Source: JALZAQ01 sp038253885 | Lineage (GTDB): Bacteria; Gemmatimonadota; Gemmatimonadetes; Gemmatimonadales; Gemmatimonadaceae | Reading direction: 5' to 3' | Length of the DNA: 64,000 nucleotides | Assembly: GCA_038253885.1 (NCBI GenBank) | Contig: JBBSGP010000010.1 | Location: forward strand, 25,715-89,714 | Part shown: piece by piece, positions 56,480 to 62,908 of the stretch | Position numbering within the stretch: position 1 is the stretch's first letter | Layout: each line of letters opens with the position of its first letter | Translations under genes and position numbers: made by a program | Notes under the pieces: generated by a model | The model's database searches: none | Told to the model about the DNA's origin: nothing | Seen by the model: the letters and a program-made list of their open reading frames with translations, nothing else

Positions 56480-57324
56480 TGGCGCTCGGTGCCGGCCGGT
56501 CGTTCTTCAAGATGAGCGGGTCCGGCAACGACTTCATCTTCTTCGACTGCCGTTCCGAGCCGTGCGAGGAGCTACGCCGGCCCGAGATCATCCGCGCTCT
56601 GTGCGCGCGCGGCGTGGGAGTGGGGGCGGATGGCATCGTGCTGCTCGAGCCGTCGACGAGCGCCGATTTCGCGATGACCTACTTCAACAGCGATGGCAGC
56701 CTGGCCTCGCTTTGCGGTAACGCCTCCTTGTGCGCGGTCAGCCTTGCCGCCGCGGTGGGTGGGGCAGGCCCCGAGGTGACGCGCATCGAGACGGGCTCGG
56801 GTCTGCTGACTGGACGTCTGCGCGATGGGACAGCTGAGATCGACCTGCAGCCGGTGTCCGGCGTGAAGTCGGACGCGGGGATAGGGCCGGTGACCGGTGA
56901 GCGACGTCTGGGGTTCGCGCGGGCGGGCGTTCCGCATCTCGTCGTGCTCTGCGAGGACGTCGAGCGAGTCGATCTCGGCCCCGGAGGCCGCGGCGCCTCG
57001 CTTCGGCAACACGAGGCCATCTTACCAGAGGGTGCCAACGTCAATTTCGTCTCGGCAGGGCCGGAGACGACCGGGGGATGGAGAATGCGGACATTCGAGC
57101 GCGGGGTCGAGGCGGAGACACTGGCGTGCGGCACCGGTGCCGTCGCCACGGCCATCCTGCTCTCGGTGTGGAAGTCGGCGGACCCCGGTGGTTTGGTCGA
57201 GCTGGAAACCCGCTCGGGGCGGAGGCTGGGGGTGTCTCTGCGACGGTCAGGCGATTCCTGGTACCCGTCGCTGCGGGGGGAAGGTCGGCTGGTGTTCAGC
57301 GGAGTTCTGAAGGATCTGGTGTGA
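56479..57324 (+). CDS. dapF: Diaminopimelate epimerase
   Basis: Makes meso-diaminopimelate for peptidoglycan and lysine. 281 residues in two mirror-image halves. FFKMSGSGNDFIFFD is the family start; the acid/base pair is C79 (LCGNASLC) and C217 (LACGTGAVA). The usual CGNxxRC sequence has Leu in place of Arg before the second cysteine here, a variation not at a catalytic residue. Its ATG overlaps the previous stop by one base. It is the last + gene before the dif-like site. Confidence 0.92.
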   Translation: MALGAGRSFFKMSGSGNDFIFFDCRSEPCEELRRPEIIRALCARGVGVGADGIVLLEPSTSADFAMTYFNSDGSLASLCGNASLCAVSLAAAVGGAGPEVTRIETGSGLLTGRLRDGTAEIDLQPVSGVKSDAGIGPVTGERRLGFARAGVPHLVVLCEDVERVDLGPGGRGASLRQHEAILPEGANVNFVSAGPETTGGWRMRTFERGVEAETLACGTGAVATAILLSVWKSADPGGLVELETRSGRRLGVSLRRSGDSWYPSLRGEGRLVFSGVLKDLV

Positions 57325-57383
57325 CGTGACCGGCCTTGGTGTCGTCGGCGGCAGCGTTGGGAAGGCGCATCAGGCTGCCATTG

Positions 57384-57408
57384 TAACATCATACTATGGT
57401 GGATGTTA
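57384..57408. repeat. Inverted repeat TAACATC/GATGTTA in the dif-region gap
   Basis: Seven-bp perfect arms TAACATC (57384-57390) and GATGTTA (57402-57408) with an 11-base spacer, in an AT-rich patch of otherwise GC-rich DNA, 55 bases left of the dif-like site. The part ATGTTATG (57403-57410) is also the reverse complement of CATAACAT (57469-57476) within the dif-like site. It could be a protein site, a weak bidirectional terminator between the converging genes, or an accessory element. Confidence 0.4.
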
Positions 57409-57462
57409 TGACGAGTGGTCAGAGGGGATGCCGTGCGTTCTCCACATTCCTCCACCGTGTGT

Positions 57463-57490
57463 AGTTTACATAACATATCTTATACGTAGT
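57463..57490 (-). other. Putative dif chromosome dimer resolution site
   Basis: Read on the minus strand, 28 bases divide into an 11-base XerC-type arm ACTACGTATAA, a six-base centre GATATG, and an 11-base XerD-type arm TTATGTAAACT. The XerD arm equals that of Bacillus subtilis dif as I recall it, and the whole differs from that site at only about five positions. The arms are imperfect inverted repeats, as dif requires. It lies in a non-coding gap exactly where gene orientation reverses. A XerD-like recombinase with all catalytic residues is encoded at 37571-38491. I rate this high, but it is a sequence match, not a functional test. Confidence 0.82.
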
Positions 57491-57560
57491 ACCAGGAAAG
57501 GCTGAGAAGAGAGCGCGCTCCCTCGGCGCGCCCCACTCCCACCATCCAGTCCAGAGCTAC

Positions 57561-58223
57561 TTACCCTTTGGTAGCTCCCGTAGCCTCGAGCTCACCCAGT
57601 CGCACGCGCGCCTCGGCTGCCACCGGACCGCGCGGATCGGCCGCCAGAAGCGTCCAGATCCGCTTGGCCTCGGCGAAGTTGCCGCCCGTGGTATAGGCCC
57701 TGGCCGCATTCGCCATGTAGTTGTCGTGATCGGCCCGGTATTCGGCCTTGTCCGCAGCCAGGCGGTAATGCTGGGCCGCGTCGGCGAACTTCCCAAGCTC
57801 CTCGTAGCCGACACCGGTCAGGTTCTCAGCCGACGCCGCCAGGAAGCGGTCGCTGGAGCTGGATAGCCCTTTGAGAGCATCGATTCCCGGCTGGAAGCGA
57901 CCCTGTTCGTATTGCACCTCGGCCAGCAGCAAGGCGCCCTGCTTGGCCGCCGGCGTACCATCAAACGTCCGGACCAGCTTCTCGAGGTCGCTCTGGGCCA
58001 GCTTGGCGTTGCCCGCGGCGATGCTGTTCTCGGCGCCGGCGAGCGCCTTCGACGCGTTCTCGGCGCGAACGACCCTCGTGCGCGAGTACAGCCAGCTGGC
58101 CGCCACTACGGCCGCGACCATAGCGACCCCGATCGTTACCTCGCGCGTGTGGGAGGAGGTCCAATCGAACAGCGCCTGAGTTCGATCCTCGAATCCCGAG
58201 CCTTCTGCCCCGCTGCCAGTCAT
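57561..58223 (-). CDS. Membrane-anchored tetratricopeptide repeat protein
   Basis: 220 residues from the second in-frame ATG, which is preceded by GGAC; an upstream ATG at 58262 adds 13 residues but lacks a ribosome-binding site and sits against the tRNA. One membrane helix (TIGVAMVAAVVAASWLY, about 28-44), then TPR-like helical repeats over ~55-205, e.g. FLAASAENLTGVGYEELGKFADAAQHYRLAADKAEY. The layout is that of YfgM/DUF2133-type ancillary periplasmic proteins. First minus-strand gene right of the dif-like site. Function unknown. Confidence 0.72.
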   Translation of the reverse strand: MTGSGAEGSGFEDRTQALFDWTSSHTREVTIGVAMVAAVVAASWLYSRTRVVRAENASKALAGAENSIAAGNAKLAQSDLEKLVRTFDGTPAAKQGALLLAEVQYEQGRFQPGIDALKGLSSSSDRFLAASAENLTGVGYEELGKFADAAQHYRLAADKAEYRADHDNYMANAARAYTTGGNFAEAKRIWTLLAADPRGPVAAEARVRLGELEATGATKG

Positions 58224-58277
58224 GTGCCGTCCAGTGCGTGAGGTTGAACCGTGGCGCGTCATCAGTAGCAGCGCCAG

Positions 58278-58351
58278 TGCCCCTGGGGTGACTCGAACAC
58301 CCGGCCAACGGTTTAGGAAACCGCTGCTCTATCCACCTGAGCTACAGGGGC
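58278..58351 (-). tRNA. tRNA-Arg (anticodon CCT)
   Basis: Cloverleaf folds fully: acceptor GCCCCTG pairs with CAGGGGC, D-arm GCTC...GAGC, anticodon stem GCGGT/ACCGT (one G-U) around loop TTCCTAA, variable loop, and T-arm GGGTG-TTCGAGT-CACCC. The loop puts CCT at positions 34-36, decoding AGG. The discriminator is A and CCA is not encoded. 74 bases with discriminator. Confidence 0.95.
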
Positions 58352-58665
58352 AAGTGAGGGGCTGCACGTGAAATCGAGACCGATCCTGCCGCTGTCCCGT
58401 CCTCCTTCTCGTCTATCCCTCGGGACTGGCACAAAGCTACTCCACGCGACCGCCGATACCAGTGGGAGCGGGCAGTTCTCGACAGGCCCAGGACACCGAT
58501 CGGCGCGACAGGCGCGTGGCTTGCCGGCGTATCGGAATGGCGTATGTTCCGACCGCCAAGGACGACCACCGGATTGGAGCACCCAGCGTCCGCTCGAATC
58601 TGGTTCTCATCTCCCGCGCGGGCGCTGGCTTGCGTCCGCATCGCCACCCTCCCAAGGAGGTCTCG
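58352..58665. other. Intergenic region between tRNA-Arg and the lipoprotein gene
   Basis: 314 bases without a supported gene. Its left end is the 5' flank of the minus-strand tRNA, in which I found no clear promoter. The right end carries a + strand promoter candidate (58521-58548) and the AAGGAGG site (58654-58660). The stretch abutting the tRNA is similar to 62630-62645, next to the tRNA-like remnant. Confidence 0.6.
58521..58548 (+). promoter_or_regulatory. Candidate promoter of the small lipoprotein gene
   Basis: TTGCCG (58521-58526) and TATGTT (58543-58548), 16 bases apart, lie upstream of 58666. The implied leader is about 110 bases. Only four of six bases match at each box, so moderate support. 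Confidence 0.35.
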
Positions 58666-59154
58666 ATGAGTCGTCGCGTCGCGGTCGGTTGCTTCACGGC
58701 TGGAATGTTGATCTTCACGGCGTGTCAACCGAAGGCTGCCGAGTTCACCTCGCAGGACGAGGCGACCCTGCGAGGGATGTTCGAGGCGACACCGGGATAT
58801 TTCAAGGAGAAGAATTACGACAAGTGGGCCGGACAGTTCAGCGAGGACGCGTCGCTGCAACCGCCGAACGGATCGACCGTGACCGGTCGCGTGAATCTGA
58901 TCGCCTGGGGAAAATCCTTCCCGCCCATGGATGACGTGACGTTCTCCAAAATCACGGTACGCGGAGAAGGCAACGTCGGATATGGGACGAGCTCTTATGT
59001 CCTGAAGCTCAAGGGCATGGCGGCCGACTCAGGGAAGCAACTGGTGGTGTTTCGCAGACCGGCTGGCGGTGCGTGGGCGATTGTTGCGGGAAGCTTCAAC
59101 TCGGACATTCCCCTGCCGGCGGCAGCGCCGAGTGGAACGGCGACGAAGAAGTGA
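58666..59154 (+). CDS. Small lipoprotein, SnoaL/DUF4440-like
   Basis: 162 residues. Signal: SRRVAVGCFTAGMLIFTAC with lipid-anchor cysteine C20. Mature part (EFTSQDEATLRGMFEATPGYFKEKNYDKW, LQPPNGSTVTGRVNL, later YGTSSYVLKLKG and QLVVFRRPAGGAWAIVAGSFNSD) follows the cystatin-like SnoaL/DUF4440 pattern seen in many small ligand-binding or unknown-function proteins. A perfect AAGGAGG site ends five bases before the ATG. It is the only + strand gene right of the dif-like site. No function assigned. Confidence 0.78.
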   Translation: MSRRVAVGCFTAGMLIFTACQPKAAEFTSQDEATLRGMFEATPGYFKEKNYDKWAGQFSEDASLQPPNGSTVTGRVNLIAWGKSFPPMDDVTFSKITVRGEGNVGYGTSSYVLKLKGMAADSGKQLVVFRRPAGGAWAIVAGSFNSDIPLPAAAPSGTATKK

Positions 59155-59196
59155 TCGGATCCTGGGGACCTGTCCACGTGGCCCGCGTCGGTCGCA

Positions 59197-60645
59197 TCAG
59201 GGCATCTCAGATCGATAGAGCGAGCCGATACGGAGCACACGGTAGAACTGCACACGGACATCGTCCCCACCCACGAGATCCGCCTCGGCGATCTTCGCAC
59301 CGCCCGGATCGACTTCGTCGATGCGGCCAGCAAGCGCGAAGCCCACGAGCGTGTTGCCGGTCCGAAGGCGTTGCACCGAGCCCATGATCTGACTGATCAC
59401 CGGTGGATCCGGCCTGTATTCCCACACCATCCGAGCGACCCGCCCCGGAACGTCCAACGCATACTCCACCGCGCGCGCACCGGGCGGCGAGGCGCGTGGG
59501 CGGTCATCCAGAAGAAGCAGGTGATCCGTTCCGAGCAGTTGCGCGTGATGCTGACCTTGAAAGCCAGCAAGCGGATCGTTCACGATCGCGAACTGATTGT
59601 TGCGTCCGCCCATCCTCCAGAGAAACGCTCCCGTTCGTGCGTCGATCGCGGCGACTTCGTCCAGCGCTTGGAGTGAGACCACGTAGTTGCCGTCAGCGCC
59701 AATCGCCAACGAGCTCGGGTGGTCGAGATCTGGGAGCGAGGGATCCGCGACCGGCCAGTCGCTCGGCGAGTAATGGTCGGCAGCGCTCCACCTGAATTCC
59801 GTGATCCCGCTGGCGCTCTTGCGCTCGATGAAGTGCACCGCTACCGGCGCAATCGGTGAGCCCCCGATCGACGTCAGGTTCATGGGACGGACGTCGTAGC
59901 CCAACAGGTGCACTCGGTCGAGCGTCGTGTCGCGGAAACCCAGGATGAGCTCGTGAGGATCCGTGTACGAGGGCGAGCTGACGCTGAAGCTCCGCACCTC
60001 TTCCCCGCTGGGCCTTATCTCCGCGAATCGCCCGGAGACCGGCTGATATCCGTAGGATCGCCCGAGATACACCGTGATATCGCCGTTCAGCTGTTGCTTC
60101 GCCTCGACCGCCCACCCTTCACCGTCGAACTCGCGGTACCAGCGCAGCGCGCCGGCTTCATCGAAGATGAGGACGTACCCATTGGCTCCTCGGTCGAAAA
60201 ACTCGGGCACCGTCAGCAGGAATCCTGGCGAGAGCACGCCGGTGATCTTCAAGTGCACGGAGCGCAGAACCGGAGGAAGCTCACCGGTGGCGGCTCCCAC
60301 ATCGGCGTGGCTGACGGCGCCACCGGCGCCCGCGGCCTCGAGGTGCAGCGTGTACGGAGTGTTCGGTCGGAGCCCGACCACGGCAATGCGCGCCGGTCCA
60401 TCGCGCACCGCGAAGAATGGCGTGGCCGCGTCGCGCTCACCCCATCCATCGTAGACGACTCGCACCGAATCGGCGCGCGCAACTCGGAAGGAGACGATGA
60501 TCGACAGCGCGTTATATGGGTTCGCGGCGGTCGAGACGTCGGACAGCACTGGTGCGGCGGGCCTCGGCTCGACGGTCGCTTCGCCGGCGCACGCCGAGAC
60601 CAGAACCGCGGCAGCCGCAGCGCGGCGTCCGCCTCCCCATCTCAC
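59197..60645 (-). CDS. Arylsulfotransferase (ASST)-like lipoprotein
   Basis: 482 residues. Lipobox VSAC gives C19 as anchor. Residues ~32-125 look like a fibronectin-III-type domain; ~128-482 form the beta-propeller of the arylsulfotransferase family: NGYVLIFDEAGALRWY, DPHELILG (H231), DLDHPSSLAIGADGNYVVSLQALDEVAAIDARTG in two parts (H309), GQHHAQLL (H366-H367) and GSVQRLRTGNTLVG. Histidines of this type carry the sulfuryl group in E. coli-type ASST, so catalysis is possible, but which substrates is unknown. GTG start makes a GTGA overlap with the HAF gene upstream. Confidence 0.75.
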   Translation of the reverse strand: MRWGGGRRAAAAAVLVSACAGEATVEPRPAAPVLSDVSTAANPYNALSIIVSFRVARADSVRVVYDGWGERDAATPFFAVRDGPARIAVVGLRPNTPYTLHLEAAGAGGAVSHADVGAATGELPPVLRSVHLKITGVLSPGFLLTVPEFFDRGANGYVLIFDEAGALRWYREFDGEGWAVEAKQQLNGDITVYLGRSYGYQPVSGRFAEIRPSGEEVRSFSVSSPSYTDPHELILGFRDTTLDRVHLLGYDVRPMNLTSIGGSPIAPVAVHFIERKSASGITEFRWSAADHYSPSDWPVADPSLPDLDHPSSLAIGADGNYVVSLQALDEVAAIDARTGAFLWRMGGRNNQFAIVNDPLAGFQGQHHAQLLGTDHLLLLDDRPRASPPGARAVEYALDVPGRVARMVWEYRPDPPVISQIMGSVQRLRTGNTLVGFALAGRIDEVDPGGAKIAEADLVGGDDVRVQFYRVLRIGSLYRSEMP

Positions 60646-62534
60646 GGCGTGCGCGTCCGCCCCGGCGCTACCTTCGTCGCCCTCGACAGGTCAGTGCGCA
60701 CCACGGCGAGGCCTGACCCGGACCTCCAGCTGGAGCCGACGATCTGCCCCGCGCCGTTGATTCCCCTGGCCGTACTGTGATCCCGCTCGGGCAACACCCC
60801 GAGATCGCGGAAGCCGACGGCTTGTGACCACACGAACGCATGCAATCCGCTGCGACCGGCGACTTGCCCGACGTCATTGATGGCGTACGCCTCGCTGTCG
60901 TTGGTGTTGAACCCCGGCAACACGCTCAGATTCACGAGCTCCCTGGCAGCGGTCCATAGCACGGCGTGCGGAATATAGGGGCCATAGTATTCATCGTACG
61001 CGCTGGTGCCGGCGCTCACGCCGGCGTTGTTGATGCCGCTGGCGACGCCGAAGTTGTCGCCGGACAGGATCGGCATTGTCTGAATGCCTTGCTGTGGGCT
61101 CCAGCGGAACGGGCTACTGTTGTCGGCTCCGACGGCAAGCGCGCTGTTCAGCGCGATGCCGTACCCCGTGCCCGGACCCAGATCTTGCATGCCGCCGGCG
61201 TCGGTCCAGAGGAAAGCATGACTCGCGCCCGTCGCCGGGAAGCTCGTGCCCAGAACCTCGCCCAGGTCGTTGATCGCCGCCGCGAAAGAACCGATGTGAC
61301 CCGGAAGAGTACCGAGATCCCGGACGGCTCCGATGACGCTCCAGAGCACGGCCCTGGGGTAGCCAGACGCATTGGAGGAGTAGCCAGCGACTTGTGCCGT
61401 CGAATTGATTCCGGCTGCCGAGCTGCTGGTGTAGCCCGCGAGCGGTCCCAGATCACGCATTCCGGTTGCCGCGGACCAGATGAACGCGCGTGTGGCCACG
61501 AGCGGGCCAAAGCTCGAGCCGACCACCTGGGCGGTCGCGTTGATGGCTTGCGCCTGGCTGCCATAATAACCCGGGAGAGGCAGCACGCCGAGGTCGACCA
61601 TACCGGCGCCAGCTGACCACAGGAACGCGTGCTGCTGCGGAGGCGGGATCGGCACGGTGACCGTTGTGGTAGCAGACTTCCCTTCCGCCGTGCCAGTGAT
61701 CACCGCTGTGCCAGGACCGACCGCGGTGATACGAACGGTGGTCAGGGATGCCGATTGGACGGTCGCGACGTCCGTGTTGCTGCTCGTCCACGTCACGGTG
61801 CGATCGGAGAGAACATTGCCGCGCGCGTCCCTCAGCACCGCGGTCGCCGTCGCGAGATAGCCGAGCCCGATGATGTACGATGAGCTTGTGATGCTGATGC
61901 TTGCCACTGGTGCCGGGATGACCGAGAATGTCACGCTCGCCTGTTTGGTCTCCGCCGTGGCCGTGATCGTGGCGGATCCCACGCTGCTCGCCCGCACCAC
62001 CGCCGGATTTCCAACGGCGTACAGGACGGTCGCGACGCCAGGAGCGCTGCTCGTCCACGTGACGGCACGATCGGTCAGCAGGCTGTCCCGATCATCGCGG
62101 GTTACGGCCACGAGCGAGATGTCGTCTCCAACGAAAATCACGCTCGAGGCGGGTGGAATAATGGTCAGACGGGCGACCGGCGGTGGCGCGACAGTGAGCG
62201 CCAGCGTGCCGGACTTGCCCTCTGACGTGGCCGTGATGGTAACGACACCCGGTGCAACCGGGGACACCGAGCTGCCGGCTATCCCGGTGGAGACCACCGT
62301 GGCCACGCTCGCATTGCTGCTCGTCCAGGTGACCTGACGGTCCGCGAGTACACTTCCGCTGGCGTCATTCACAACCGCGACGAGCGTCAAGGCCGTCCGC
62401 ATCGGGAGCAACGTCGACGCCGGAGGAACGATGGTCACTCCGGACACGGCACGACGAGCTGTCGTTTCGCCGCTGCAGGAGACGAATCCGAGCCCAACCG
62501 CGACAAGAAGGAGAATCAGTGGGTCGCGCTTCAT
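60642..62534 (-). CDS. Lipoprotein with three BIG2 domains and HAF repeats
   Basis: 630 residues from the ATG at 62534, preceded by AGAGGAAAG; a longer in-frame start at 62573 would put 13 residues before the signal peptide. Lipobox FVSC anchors C20. Three BIG2 Ig-like domains (~35-300) each show the VTWTSSN-x-x-VATV pattern. Then about seven HAF repeats (~300-620) of the type HAFLWS...GM-x-DLG-x-LPG followed by AINxxGQVVG. Surface-exposed protein of unknown binding role; coupled to the ASST-like gene. Confidence 0.82.
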   Translation of the reverse strand: MKRDPLILLLVAVGLGFVSCSGETTARRAVSGVTIVPPASTLLPMRTALTLVAVVNDASGSVLADRQVTWTSSNASVATVVSTGIAGSSVSPVAPGVVTITATSEGKSGTLALTVAPPPVARLTIIPPASSVIFVGDDISLVAVTRDDRDSLLTDRAVTWTSSAPGVATVLYAVGNPAVVRASSVGSATITATAETKQASVTFSVIPAPVASISITSSSYIIGLGYLATATAVLRDARGNVLSDRTVTWTSSNTDVATVQSASLTTVRITAVGPGTAVITGTAEGKSATTTVTVPIPPPQQHAFLWSAGAGMVDLGVLPLPGYYGSQAQAINATAQVVGSSFGPLVATRAFIWSAATGMRDLGPLAGYTSSSAAGINSTAQVAGYSSNASGYPRAVLWSVIGAVRDLGTLPGHIGSFAAAINDLGEVLGTSFPATGASHAFLWTDAGGMQDLGPGTGYGIALNSALAVGADNSSPFRWSPQQGIQTMPILSGDNFGVASGINNAGVSAGTSAYDEYYGPYIPHAVLWTAARELVNLSVLPGFNTNDSEAYAINDVGQVAGRSGLHAFVWSQAVGFRDLGVLPERDHSTARGINGAGQIVGSSWRSGSGLAVVRTDLSRATKVAPGRTRTP

Positions 62535-62564
62535 GGCTTTCCTCTCGGGGACGCAGAGACGCGG

Positions 62565-62629
62565 TTGCGACACCGCCTTCCGAACGGCAGTCAGACGACC
62601 GCCGCTCCGTTCACCTCAGCTACACGGGA
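62565..62629 (-). pseudogene. tRNA-Arg-like remnant
   Basis: On the minus strand this reads like the 5' half of a tRNA: GTGTAGCTGAGGTGAAC, GGAGC, then a GGCGG...CTGCC arm with TCT in an eight-base loop. The 3' acceptor strand cannot pair with the 5' strand and the T-arm is degenerate. A 38-base segment (62599-62636) matches the intact tRNA-Arg and its 5' flank (58321-58358) at 31 positions, including bases outside the tRNA itself. It lies upstream of the HAF gene. I call it a decayed copy or duplication scar. Confidence 0.5.
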
Positions 62630-62675
62630 AAGTGAGCTGCAACACGACACGCGGCGACGTCCACCGGCGCACCCC

Positions 62676-62906
62676 TCACGCCACGTAGACGATCTCTCCC
62701 TCCGCATCGATGCCCATCTCCTGATGCGTGCCGCAGACACCGCAGATCTTCACGGCATGCCAGAGCTCACGCAGCTCTTCTCGCTGCTCCAGTGTGGACG
62801 GCTTCACAATCAGCTTCTTGTAGCTGTACTCGCCGCACTGCTCGCACGCGTGCGCCTTGGCAATACGCTCCGCGCGCTCTTTCGTGATGCTCGCCTTCTT
62901 CGCCAA
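62676..62906 (-). CDS. Small zinc-ribbon protein of unknown function
   Basis: 76 residues with two cysteine pairs, C21-x2-C24 and C55-x2-C58, flanking a basic helix; the pattern of a zinc ribbon. Start is TTG at 62906, supported by an AAGGAGG ribosome-binding site ending about seven bases upstream, inside the last codons of the SPFH gene. Its start codon is two bases beyond that gene's stop, so the two are probably co-translated. I recognise no named family. Confidence 0.7.
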   Translation of the reverse strand: MAKKASITKERAERIAKAHACEQCGEYSYKKLIVKPSTLEQREELRELWHAVKICGVCGTHQEMGIDAEGEIVYVA

Positions 62907-62908
62907 GC

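Noticed and set aside
57465..57492. Apparent + strand promoter with TTTACA and TAGTAC
   Set aside because: No + strand gene follows for more than a kilobase, and the bases are better explained by the arms of the dif-like site.
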